From: Hyphomicrobium sp. NDB2Meth4
GTDB taxonomy: Bacteria > Pseudomonadota > Alphaproteobacteria > Rhizobiales > Hyphomicrobiaceae
Reading direction: 5' to 3'
DNA length: 64,000 nucleotides
Assembly (NCBI RefSeq): GCF_900117445.1
Contig: NZ_FPEJ01000013.1
Span: 1-64,000, forward strand
The position numbers and the translations under genes were made by a program. The notes beneath the pieces were generated by a model. The model did no database searches. It had not been told where the DNA came from and worked only from the letters and a program-made list of their open reading frames with translations. Below, one piece after another: positions 27,201 through 36,088 of the stretch (positions are counted from its first letter, which is position 1; each line of letters starts with the position of its first letter).

Positions 27201-28781
27201 GAGGCTGTGTGAGAACGAAAGAGCGGCCCACCTACTGAATCAACGGGGGGGCGGGCTGCTGACCCTCAGATCGCGCCGAGCAGCTTTGGCACGCCCAGGA
27301 CCGCCGTCACCCGCTTCAGATTGTAGGCCAGGACGTGCAGCGCCATCTCGGTGGCAACGTGCTCCAGTGTCTTCATCTTGAAGTGAGTGGCACCCATCCA
27401 CGCCTTTATCGTTCCGAACGGGTGCTCGACGGTCTGGCACCGCAGCGACATCTTGTTGGGATCATCGTCGAGCCGCTTCTGGACGCGCTCGAGGATGCCC
27501 TCGTGCTCCCAGCGGCGGACGCGGCGCTCCTTGCTGGTGGTGCACCGGCCTTTGATGGCGCAGCTTCCGCAGGCGTCTGTCCAGTATGAGTGCAGCGTCT
27601 TTCCGGCCTCGACGTTCGTGAAGCGATACGTCAGTCGCGCGCCAGCGGGACAGACATAGGCATCATCGCGGGCGATGTAGGTGAAGTCGGCGCGATCGAA
27701 GCGTCCGTGGGCGGCTGCATTAGAGGTGTGCGGCTTGGGCACGGTTACCGGGATCCCGGCCTCTTCGCACGCGACGATCTCTTCGCCCTTGTAATAGCCC
27801 TTGTCGGCAACAGCCTCGATCTCGTCGCTGGGCATTACCTCCCGCGCCGCATGCGCCATCATTGCTAAAGCGTCGCGATCGTAGCCGAGGTTCGTCACCT
27901 CGTGCGCGACGATCAGGTGATGCTTCGTCTCGACGGCACTTTGCACATTGTAGCCGACCACACGGGGCTTTCTGCTCGTCGTCGCCATGGCGCGGGCGTC
28001 AGGATCGGTCAGCGAGACCTGCATCTCTCCGCTGCTGTCCATGCGCCGCTCGATCGCTTTCAAGGCATTGGCCTCCCGTCTGCAGTAGGCCAGCTTCTTC
28101 ACCGCTCGCGCCAATCGCGCTTCGGGCACCGACATGCCGGTCTTGCTCACCACCTCATCGGCACGATCGAGCTCGACGAGGTATTTTTCGATTGCCGCAT
28201 CGATCTCGCCGAGACGTCGCTTAAGCTTCTCGCGCGTGAAGCTCTTCGTCTTCGCGTTGACGGCTTTGAACTTGCTGCCGTCGATCGCGACAATGCGGGC
28301 GTCCAGGAGATCCAGGCCGCGGCAAAGGGCGACGAACTGCTGGCACACCTTGCGAATGGCGGGACCGTTGTTGCGCCGAAAGTCGGCGATCGTCTTGAAG
28401 TCTGGTGCCAGGCGGCCCGTGAGCCAGATCAGTTCGAGGTTCCGATGGCACTCGCGCTCGAGGCCGCGCGAGGACTGCACCTGATTGAGATACCCGTAGA
28501 TGTAGATCTTGAGGATCGTTGCCGGATGGTAGCTCGGGCGGCCGGTCTCTTCTGGGATGACGCCGTCGAAGCCGAGTACCGCCAAATCAAGCGCGTCGAC
28601 GAAGGCATCGACCACGCGCACGGGGTTTTCATCGCCGACGTAGTCGTCAATTGTTTCTGGGAGAAGCGTTGCCTGCGTCCGATCAGCACCCTCGATGAAC
28701 CGACCCATTCGATCCTCCCGCATTTGCTTGTGAGAATCGTACAATGGTTCGTCGGGACGGGGCGCGTTTTCACACAGCCTC
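27201..28781. mobile_element. IS1182-type insertion sequence, complete
   Basis: 1581 bp. The 17-bp terminal inverted repeats are gaggctgtgtgagaacg at 27201-27217 and its complement with one mismatch at 28765-28781. The element is flanked by a direct TCGG on both sides (27197-27200 and 28782-28785), a 4-bp target duplication. It has one full-length transposase gene. Intact ends and an undecayed duplication suggest a fairly recent insertion, and the element may still be active. Confidence 0.9.
27266..28708 (-). CDS. IS1182-family transposase
   Basis: 480 residues. A helical N-terminal DNA-binding region (about 1-150, including YHPATILKIYIYGYLN) is followed by the DDE catalytic core: first Asp in VAIDGSKFKAVNAK, second in AVADKGYYKG, Glu in VEHPFGTIKAWMG. 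A CxxC-x(5)-C style cluster (ACGSCAIKGRC) is present between the second and third acidic residues, as usual for this family. The start at 28708 is inside the element and has GGAGG 5 nt upstream. The frame extends further but leaves the element, so those codons are not used. The catalytic acids and family length are intact. Confidence 0.92.
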   Translation of the reverse strand: MGRFIEGADRTQATLLPETIDDYVGDENPVRVVDAFVDALDLAVLGFDGVIPEETGRPSYHPATILKIYIYGYLNQVQSSRGLERECHRNLELIWLTGRLAPDFKTIADFRRNNGPAIRKVCQQFVALCRGLDLLDARIVAIDGSKFKAVNAKTKSFTREKLKRRLGEIDAAIEKYLVELDRADEVVSKTGMSVPEARLARAVKKLAYCRREANALKAIERRMDSSGEMQVSLTDPDARAMATTSRKPRVVGYNVQSAVETKHHLIVAHEVTNLGYDRDALAMMAHAAREVMPSDEIEAVADKGYYKGEEIVACEEAGIPVTVPKPHTSNAAAHGRFDRADFTYIARDDAYVCPAGARLTYRFTNVEAGKTLHSYWTDACGSCAIKGRCTTSKERRVRRWEHEGILERVQKRLDDDPNKMSLRCQTVEHPFGTIKAWMGATHFKMKTLEHVATEMALHVLAYNLKRVTAVLGVPKLLGAI

Positions 28782-29312
28782 TCGGCAAAGCTGACGCGAC
28801 CTCTGCCCCACCTGGCGACCGCCCGCGACGATAACATGTGATGCGTCGGTCTTTGCTCGTATGACCAAGTGCATGGGACTCATTGTTGTGCCGGTCCACC
28901 GACATTAATCGTGCCGGTCGCTCCATCATACCCACTTCGCGCGTGCTCTGTCCCGTCCACGCATATGTCAAGAGGCTGGAGCCCGTACGCTCATGCAGCA
29001 GGCATCAGGCCAGCACTGATGTCGCGACGGCTGAGCACGTTCCCTTCTGCACCGACCGTACGGCACCGCCACCCGTAAGGTACGCGGTGTCCGCCCACAA
29101 GCGTGGCAGCACGCACCTACTGGACGACGAAGCACGACAACAGCACCGCGCGCCGCGTCTGCGACCGCGTCGGCGAGCTCACGCCGTTCGTCCAGTACCG
29201 CCGCTGAGCCGCCTGTCGACAGCTGCGGCCGCCGTTGCGTATAACCGCACGCTGACGTAGTGTCGCCTCGTCGAGCGGCTACTTTGAGAACGTCGGATTG
29301 CGAGCGCCCGCA
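28782..29312. other. Gap right of the insertion sequence
   Basis: No gene is supported. It contains the right target duplication (28782-28785) and presumably the promoter of the large TPR gene. I see no clear repeats or RNA. Confidence 0.4.
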
Positions 29313-32300
29313 ATGTCTCCCTCAAGGATTTCCACACTCCTTGTTGTCGGCTTCGTGGTGGCGCCTGCAGCAGCTCGTGCGGATGAATGGAGCGGCTGTG
29401 CCGCGGCCGATCTGGCCATCGTGATCCCTTCTTGTTCCCGCATCATCGACGCGGGCGGCGAACCGGCCACCAGAATGGCGGTCGCGTATTACAATCGGGC
29501 AACCGCGTACTTCAAGCAGGGCCAGGCCGGTTTGGCGTTGCCCGACTTCGATAAATCGATTGGCCTCAACGACAAGGATGCCGACGCGCTCTTCAATCGC
29601 GGCCTCCTTCTGGTCAAGCAGGGCGCATTCGATCGGGCGTACGCCGACTTCGATGCCGTTCTCAAGCTGACACCCGATTATGCGGGAGCCCATTTTTACC
29701 GCGGCCTCGCGGACCACGGTCGCGGCGACTTTGCCGGCGCGATCGCGGACTACGACGCCCACCTGAAAAGCAATGCCCAGGACGCTGAGGGCTATTTCAA
29801 TCGCGGTGTCGCGCGCGCTGACCTCAAGGACGATGCCGGCGCTCTCACGGACTACGACAAGGCGCTTTCGCTGAACCGCGCTTATGCCGACGCCTATGTC
29901 AATCGCGGCAACATCTATCGGCGCAACAAGGCGTTCGACCAGGCGATTGCAGATTATGCGTCGGCCATAGAACTCGATCCACGTATACCTGAGGCCTACG
30001 CAAATCGCGCTGGCGCCTACGCCGACCGCGGCGACAATGAAAAGGCGGCGGCTGACCTCGAAGCCCTGCTAAAGCTGAACCCACCCAAGCAGCTTGCCGA
30101 CTTTGCTCGCGAAGCACTCTCGCGTCTGACGCCTGGGGCGCCCTCAGCGAACAAGGGCGCTGCGTCCGTGGCCACACCAGCGAGCCAACCCGCAAAAGCG
30201 CAAGAACGAAACTATTGCCTCAGCGATGACCCGGCGACCGCCATCGCCGCCTGTACACAGACGATCAATGCAGCAAATGAATCGGCAGAGCAGATCGCAA
30301 AGGCCCACCACAATCGCGGGATGGCCTATTTGGACCTCGGAAGGACACCGACGGCTATCGACGATTTCACCAAGGCCATAACCCTCAGTCCGGACTTCGC
30401 CCTGCCCTACTACGCCCGCGGCAACGCATACTACCAGCTCGATCAGAACGAGAAGGCCTTGCGCGACTACGACAAGTACGTCGCCCTGGCCCCGAAAGAT
30501 GCGAAGGGTTACGCGGGGCGCGCTCTGACGTTGCATGAACTCGGGCGAGCGAAGCAGGCAATCGACGATTTCGAAGGCGCGATATTCCTGGCCCCCGACT
30601 ATGCACTCGCCTACTTCGGCCGCGGGCAGATCCGCACCGAGGAAAGGAAATATAATCTCGCCGTCGACGATTTCGATAAGGCGCTCGCTCTAGACCCGAA
30701 GGATGCGGTGGCGATGCGCTATCGTGGCTACGCCCAGGAGATGCGCGGCGACAGGGGGAAAGCCGCCATCGACTACAAGCAGACGCTGGCACTCAATCCT
30801 TCAAAGCTGACGGAACAGCGTGCCTATGAAGGTCTCGCGCGCATAAAGGGTGCGCGACCCCAGGCCGACAAGAAGGCGATGAAGGATTGCGACAGTGGCA
30901 ACGTCGACTTCATCTTCCATGGCTGTTCCAATATTGCCGAAGACGAGGCTGCACCCCCAGACAACCGCGCGCGAGCGCTCATCATCCGAGGCCTGCTGTA
31001 CGCACGGCTGGATGAGTTTGCGCGCGCCATCGCCGATTTCACAGAAGCGATCAAGGCGGGAGGCGTCAACCTCGCGGCAGCTTATTCAGATCGTGGGTCC
31101 ACCTACGCAGAGATCAAGCAGTTCGACGCGGCGATCAAGGATTTTGACGAGGCTATCCGCCTTTCGCCGGAAGATGCGGGCAATCACGTCAACCGCGCTC
31201 TCGCGCTCGAGAACGTGGGCCGCACCCAGGAAGCGCTCAGCGACTTCCAGCGCGCGCTCGAGCTATCGCCACCATCCAGTCTGGCGGCCACGGCATCGCA
31301 AGGCGTAAAGCGGCTCGCCGCGACCACCCCATCCAAAAGCGGTCCAAGCTTTTTCAATGAAGCGGAGCTTTGCTCGGGATCGGATCCGGACCTCGTGATC
31401 TCCAATTGCGCGCTTGTCATAGGCAACACAGCCTATCCCGCGAAAGACCGGGCCGGGGCGTACCTCAATCGAGGAACGGCTTGGAATAATAAGGGCGATC
31501 TCGCCAAGGCCATCGAGGACTACTCTCACGCGATCGAGTTGGATCCGGGATTTGCCTTAGCCTATACGAACCGCGGTGCCATGTACGTCAATCAGAAGGA
31601 CGATGAGAGAGCACTCGCCGATTTTCAGAAGGCAATAGCGCTCGACGAGAAAAGCGCCGCATTTGCATATGCCGGCCGCGGAGGGATTTTTGAGCGGCGC
31701 GGCGACCGTGACGCGGCCAACGCAGACTATGAAAAGGCACTGTCGCTGAAGCCGGGTCCCGTGGCCGCGTCCCTCGCCACCGAGGGCCGCCAGAGGCTCA
31801 TCGATACGGCCAAGCGCGTCGGCGACGAGGAGGCCGAGGATTGCGCGAGCGCCGACCCTCAACGATTTGCGCGCGGCTGCTCGAAGATTATCTCCAACAA
31901 GGCTCTTTCATCCCAAATGCGCGTCGCCGCCCTGATGACGCGGGCGTCTCATTACCTGGATGCCAACGACTTGCAGCATGCCCGCGAGGATTATGCGGCT
32001 GCACTCGCTCTCAATCCTGGGTACGGCCTGGCCTACGGATTGCGCGGTTACGTCAGCTTGCTCCGCAGAGATTACCCCGCCGCCATCACGGATCTCACAA
32101 GGTCGGTGGAGCTCGGGACGTATGCCGATGGTCACAAGCACCTGGGGATGGCCTTGGAAGGGGCGGGTGATTTCAAGCTCGCCTTGCAGGAACTCGACAG
32201 CGCGCTTTTGACAACGCCCAACGATGCGGAGGCGCTGTTCCATCGCGGCGCCGTGCGCCAGCGCCTCGGTCAAGTCGACGACGCGCGGCACGACTATGAG

Positions 32301-32414
32301 TCGTCATTGGCGTCAGGACCGTCGGAGACCACCCGACGAGACGTCGAGGAGGCACTTAAGAGGCTCGATGCATCGCCCTTGCCCCGGAGCAGCGCCGCAC
32401 CGTCCCGCCGTTAG
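29313..32414 (+). CDS. Large exported TPR protein with five C-x11-C modules
   Basis: 1033 residues. A signal peptide (about 1-23, ending AAARA) suggests the periplasm or cell surface. The rest is TPR repeats (consensus FNRGLLLVKQGAFDRAYADF). They fall into five modules, each opening with two cysteines spaced exactly C-x11-C: about residues 29/41, 302/314, 526/538, 687/699 and 844/856. Each cysteine pair is followed by an N-R-G/A start of a TPR array. This periodicity suggests duplication of a one-module ancestor like the protein at 48932-49912, which has the same C-x11-C. TPR arrays bind proteins; the partner is unknown. I prefer the ATG at 29313 over a TTG at 29298. It ends 412 bp before the GGDEF/EAL gene. 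Confidence 0.85.
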   Translation: MSPSRISTLLVVGFVVAPAAARADEWSGCAAADLAIVIPSCSRIIDAGGEPATRMAVAYYNRATAYFKQGQAGLALPDFDKSIGLNDKDADALFNRGLLLVKQGAFDRAYADFDAVLKLTPDYAGAHFYRGLADHGRGDFAGAIADYDAHLKSNAQDAEGYFNRGVARADLKDDAGALTDYDKALSLNRAYADAYVNRGNIYRRNKAFDQAIADYASAIELDPRIPEAYANRAGAYADRGDNEKAAADLEALLKLNPPKQLADFAREALSRLTPGAPSANKGAASVATPASQPAKAQERNYCLSDDPATAIAACTQTINAANESAEQIAKAHHNRGMAYLDLGRTPTAIDDFTKAITLSPDFALPYYARGNAYYQLDQNEKALRDYDKYVALAPKDAKGYAGRALTLHELGRAKQAIDDFEGAIFLAPDYALAYFGRGQIRTEERKYNLAVDDFDKALALDPKDAVAMRYRGYAQEMRGDRGKAAIDYKQTLALNPSKLTEQRAYEGLARIKGARPQADKKAMKDCDSGNVDFIFHGCSNIAEDEAAPPDNRARALIIRGLLYARLDEFARAIADFTEAIKAGGVNLAAAYSDRGSTYAEIKQFDAAIKDFDEAIRLSPEDAGNHVNRALALENVGRTQEALSDFQRALELSPPSSLAATASQGVKRLAATTPSKSGPSFFNEAELCSGSDPDLVISNCALVIGNTAYPAKDRAGAYLNRGTAWNNKGDLAKAIEDYSHAIELDPGFALAYTNRGAMYVNQKDDERALADFQKAIALDEKSAAFAYAGRGGIFERRGDRDAANADYEKALSLKPGPVAASLATEGRQRLIDTAKRVGDEEAEDCASADPQRFARGCSKIISNKALSSQMRVAALMTRASHYLDANDLQHAREDYAAALALNPGYGLAYGLRGYVSLLRRDYPAAITDLTRSVELGTYADGHKHLGMALEGAGDFKLALQELDSALLTTPNDAEALFHRGAVRQRLGQVDDARHDYESSLASGPSETTRRDVEEALKRLDASPLPRSSAAPSRR

Positions 32415-32826
32415 CTGCAACTTAACCTCGGAGCAGCACCCAAGCACTCGGAGCTTGATGCGGCGACGCCGGCGATCCGCACCGCGCGGCACAGCCACGT
32501 TTGCTACGTAAAGAACTCGACTTGCGTCGACCGCGCGCGCTGCAAAGCAGGCAGTGTTCTACGAGCTGCCGTCGGCCATCACCGCCAAGCCCACGCGGGT
32601 CGAGGCGCGTCCTATCCATTGCGCGTTCGACTTGCTGGATATCGACGGACGCGGGCTTATTTTCGTCTGCTGCGAAATGGGACAGTCGCGCCCGAGCGCT
32701 CGTTAAATGCGCACCGGGCGCGGGGGCTGCACCAAAGATCAAGATAAACTACGGCGGCCACTGACAAATTTTTAAGAATTGAACTCACAAATCAGCAAGG
32801 AGTGCAGGATCCAGGTACGCTTCTGA
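32415..32826. other. Intergenic region before the GGDEF/EAL gene
   Basis: No gene or RNA is evident. Open frames here are arginine/proline-rich and out of phase. The sequence becomes AT-richer from about 32760 (AAATTTTTAAGAATTG), a plausible promoter region for the gene at 32827. Confidence 0.35.
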
Positions 32827-34422
32827 ATGTCGGATGGTGAAACGAAAAACGCGCAAGGCGGCGTGCGCGCGGAGCAGAACAGCAACAGACGCGCAATCGT
32901 AGATGCGATCTTCCTCGCCCTGGCCTGCGTAACGGCGTGGATTGTCATCGAACGCACAGATGTGTGCACCCGCTTTTTCGCCTATGTCGCCGCCCATCCG
33001 GACCAAGAGCTCGACTCGGTCATCCTCGCGGGAATTTTCTCGGCCGTGGGGCTCCTGGTGTTCGCAGTGCGGCGGTGGAGGGAATCGCGGCGCGCCGAGC
33101 GCTTCTCCAATCGCCTTGCCTATAACGACTCCCTGACGGAGCTTCCCAATCGCAGGGCGTTCATGGAGGCGCTGGAGCGCGGCGCTCGGCGCAAAGAGCC
33201 ATTCGCCTGCCTGCTGTTCGATCTCGACAACTTCAAGCAAGTCAACGATTTACGGGGCCATCTCGTGGGCGATCAGCTTCTGCAAGTAGTCGCTGAGCGG
33301 CTGCGTGGCTTCATGGCCCCTGATATCTTGCTTGCGCGCATTGGCGGGGATGAGTTCGCCGTGCTCCTCACCTCCCACATGCCGGACCGCGCCATGGAAC
33401 TCGCGCATCTCATCGCCCTGCGCGTTCGTGAGCCGATGCTGATCGAAGGTCGCGTGGTGCAGGTTGATCTGTCGGCGGGAATAGCGCGCTATCCTTACGA
33501 TGCCGAACGTGCCGATGCCATCCTGCGCAAGGCTGATATCGCGCTCTATCGCGCCAAGGATTCCGGGCGAGGGCTTGCTCGGGCCTTCACTGCGGATATG
33601 GAGGAAAAAGAGCGTCGTCGGGCTGCCGTGGCGGATGCGTTGCGCGAGGCCATCCCGCGTGGGGAAATCGTCCCGCACTACCAGCCGCTGGTCGAGCTTG
33701 CGACGGGGAAAGTGGTCGGATTTGAGGTGCTCGCACGATGGGAGAGCCCGGTCCTTGGCACGGTGACGCCGAGCGAATTCATCCCAATTGCCATTGAAAC
33801 AGGCCTCATTGGCCCCCTTTCCCAAAAGGTCCTCGAACGCGCCTGCACTGAGGCAGTGGCATGGCCGCAGCATCTGCCGATATCGTTCAACATCGCTCCG
33901 ACGCAGCTGTGCGATCCTCTCCTGCCACTGCAACTCCTTGCCATCCTGTCTCAGACTGGGCTCGCGCCCAAACGCCTTGAGATCGAGCTGACCGAGGAGG
34001 CACTGCTCGCCAGCGACCAAAAGACTGCCTTTGATGTCGATGTGCTTAAGGATCAGGGCATCACGCTGGCACTCGATGACTTCGGCACCGGCTATTCTTC
34101 ACTGCATCACTTGCGCACGCTTCCTTTCGACAAGATCAAGATCGATCGCAGCTACGTCGCCAAAATCGAGACTTGCGAAGCATCGCGACGCATGGTGCAG
34201 GCGATCGTCAATTTCGCGCATGTCCTTGGGATTCCTCTGTTGGCCGAGGGCGTAGAAACGGCGGAACAGGGACGTATCCTGACCACGCTCGGTTGCGATT
34301 TGGCGCAGGGCTGGCTGTATGGTCGGGCGGTGCCGAACAGCGCTCTGGAAGAACATTTCCATGTGAGGCGCTCGCAGCTGAGCTTTACGGGCCTAAAGCA
34401 GGATCAAGCGGCAAGCGCCTGA
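32827..34422 (+). CDS. Membrane GGDEF-EAL protein (c-di-GMP turnover)
   Basis: 531 residues. Two membrane helices (about 22-42 and 60-80) anchor a short sensor. The GGDEF domain (about 95-260) has an intact RIGGDEF (about 172-177). The EAL domain (about 280-520) starts with GFEVLARW (EVL variant), then NIAPTQL, ELTEEALL, LDDFGTGYSSL, KIDRSYV and LLAEGVETAEQG, the residues expected for a working phosphodiesterase. The spacing before GGDEF (APDILLARIGGDEF) lacks the RxxD inhibitory site. It could make or degrade c-di-GMP; net phosphodiesterase is more likely. It may influence the polysaccharide cluster nearby, but no PilZ domain was seen there. Confidence 0.92.
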   Translation: MSDGETKNAQGGVRAEQNSNRRAIVDAIFLALACVTAWIVIERTDVCTRFFAYVAAHPDQELDSVILAGIFSAVGLLVFAVRRWRESRRAERFSNRLAYNDSLTELPNRRAFMEALERGARRKEPFACLLFDLDNFKQVNDLRGHLVGDQLLQVVAERLRGFMAPDILLARIGGDEFAVLLTSHMPDRAMELAHLIALRVREPMLIEGRVVQVDLSAGIARYPYDAERADAILRKADIALYRAKDSGRGLARAFTADMEEKERRRAAVADALREAIPRGEIVPHYQPLVELATGKVVGFEVLARWESPVLGTVTPSEFIPIAIETGLIGPLSQKVLERACTEAVAWPQHLPISFNIAPTQLCDPLLPLQLLAILSQTGLAPKRLEIELTEEALLASDQKTAFDVDVLKDQGITLALDDFGTGYSSLHHLRTLPFDKIKIDRSYVAKIETCEASRRMVQAIVNFAHVLGIPLLAEGVETAEQGRILTTLGCDLAQGWLYGRAVPNSALEEHFHVRRSQLSFTGLKQDQAASA

Positions 34423-34614
34423 TAGCAGCGGCCCTCGTTAAGACGCGTGCACGACACACTGAACTTCGCAGATCCGGTTAGAAATACGCGCCGGCTTGCG
34501 CACCAAAGCACGTCGCGCAGCTCGCCCCTCGAGGGTGAGTTTGCGTGCCTCTAGACGCTGCTAGCGAAAACACCACCAAGTGTAGCGGTGCCGCAAAGGG
34601 GCAAGTGCCCGTTC

Positions 34615-34974
34615 CTACTCTACCGCGGCCGAAAGGGGATAGTCGTTAGGCGTCCGGAGAAGGTCGCGACTGAGACGCGCGAACGCCTGCAAAACATCGG
34701 GATCTGCGCAGTTCTCGCCAGCAATGCCGCCCGATGCCCACGATGGGCACACCCTTTCGAGCCACCATTGGCGCATCTCGCCGTAGGTGGCGCCGATCCA
34801 GTCGACGCCGAACGTCGTGCCACATCCCCCGCACGTTTCAAACGGCGGTACATCGAGCGGGGGCTCGGTCGCGTGGTCACACTCCTCGCGCATCGGCCAT
34901 CGAAGCTCCGACAAGTCGAACCCACAGATCGGACAAAGCTTTGTTTGCGTCGCAGTCCAGCCATGCCCGCTCAC
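34615..34974 (-). CDS. Small cysteine-rich ORF (CPCC-like), uncertain start
   Basis: About 119 residues. The protein carries CPICGFDL near the start and CGGCGTTFG further on, followed by an aromatic stretch MRQWWLERVCPSW. This layout recalls the small CPCC-type cysteine-rich proteins of unknown function, which probably bind zinc. The frame is open back to 35028, but that part overlaps the truncated integrase and looks unrelated; the GTG at 34974 is the best in-frame start, with AGGGGA about 11 nt upstream. The gene may have lost its true N-terminus when the integrase fragment was joined to it. Confidence 0.45.
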   Translation of the reverse strand: MSGHGWTATQTKLCPICGFDLSELRWPMREECDHATEPPLDVPPFETCGGCGTTFGVDWIGATYGEMRQWWLERVCPSWASGGIAGENCADPDVLQAFARLSRDLLRTPNDYPLSAAVE

Positions 34975-35308
34975 CGCATCGACATCCCCTGACAACAGAG
35001 TACTGGTTGAGAGTGATGTGCAAGACACGGGCGGCGTCGGCGTGACCCTGGACGCGCCTGCTGCTGATCACGTCTGCCAGCTGTTCGCTGGTGATGGCGC
35101 CGACGAGCGTCGCTTCGCCGAGGGCCGGGAGAATATGCCGGTCAAAGCTGCGCCTCTTCTCCTGCCAGTACTTGGTCTGCTCGGCGCAGACGACAAAATA
35201 CATGGCGACGGATTCCGCCAGGCTGTAGGGGACGCCGATCTCACTGTTCGAGATAAGCGCAGGGCCTTCCTTGATGGTCGTTGGTTTGGGTGTGTGCTTT
35301 GGGTTCAT
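34877..35308 (-). pseudogene. Truncated tyrosine recombinase (N-terminal part)
   Basis: The start is sound: GGAG precedes the ATG by about 7 nt. Residues about 25-105 look like the SAM-like core-binding domain of a phage integrase (YWQEKRRSFDRHILPALGEA, then ITSEQLADVISSRRVQG). After about residue 100 the sequence stops resembling an integrase, and the catalytic half with its R-H-R-Y residues is missing. The break falls near 35000, where the cysteine-rich ORF begins in another frame, so this looks like a deletion junction. It is not expected to recombine DNA. Confidence 0.6.
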
Positions 35309-35804
35309 TTAAAATCTCCTTCTACAAATGAACTGGGTCAACCAATGCGTCCGTGAAGTGGTGAGGATTGATTTTTTTCGACGGCAGGAGAGGCCGCTTT
35401 GATTTTGCGCTCCACAGCCGGTTTGACCACTCGGCGGACACGTCACGATCAAAGCGAGGATCGGCTTCGGTGCGAAGGGTAAGACCCTTACCCGCCGCAG
35501 CTCAGAGCGAAGCGACGAGCGCCGGTATGTGCCGTGGCAGGGTTGACGATCGCGAAGTCGCCTCGACCATCGCGAACGTCGATCGTATCCGCCCGGCGTC
35601 GGTGCTGATGCCCAGCTTCGGATCTCATTTGCGGGCCGCACGGATAGGCAGCGCTACGGAGCTTAAAGAAGCGGCTCGTGTCCCGGCAACGCACACCGCT
35701 GCGCGCAATGGGAGCGCACGGTTTGATAAAATGCTCTGGGGCCGCCTTTCTTGCTCGGCGTTTGGTCCCAGAAACAGGTCAGCAGGAATGGACCGCTGAC
35801 CGCA
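35309..35804. other. Gap within integration debris
   Basis: I see no gene with support. Open frames exist on both strands but have poor codon bias and no start signals. Confidence 0.35.
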
Positions 35805-36047
35805 ATGAGCAGAAAATATTCGATCGAAGAATTGGAGAGATACCGCGTGCTGGCGGCCTATCTGATCCTCAAGTTCGGTGACGAATACGGTTTCGTACTA
35901 GAGCGCGTGGAGAGCGATCTCGGAAGGGCTGGGCAGGATGATCCGCAGGCAAAAGCGCTGAAGGTCATGGAAGAGTTGAGGCGAAAGCGAGCCGGCGCAA
36001 AGCCGGCCTTGAGGAACCTTGCCAGTCGATGGGACCGCCGAGATTGA
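35805..36047 (+). CDS. Hypothetical small protein, 80 aa
   Basis: A short, charged, largely helical protein: MSRKYSIEELERYRVLAAY at the start, an acidic centre and a basic C-terminal third (RRKRAGAKPALRNLASRWD). There is no signal peptide or cysteine. Codon use is like neighbouring real genes. The ribosome-binding site is weak. It lies convergent with, and 41 bp from, the frameshifted integrase and may be cargo of that element. I do not recognise a family. Confidence 0.5.
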   Translation: MSRKYSIEELERYRVLAAYLILKFGDEYGFVLERVESDLGRAGQDDPQAKALKVMEELRRKRAGAKPALRNLASRWDRRD

Positions 36048-36088
36048 GGAAGTGGAGGGCCGGCGCATGCGCGGCCCTCTCTTGGTTT

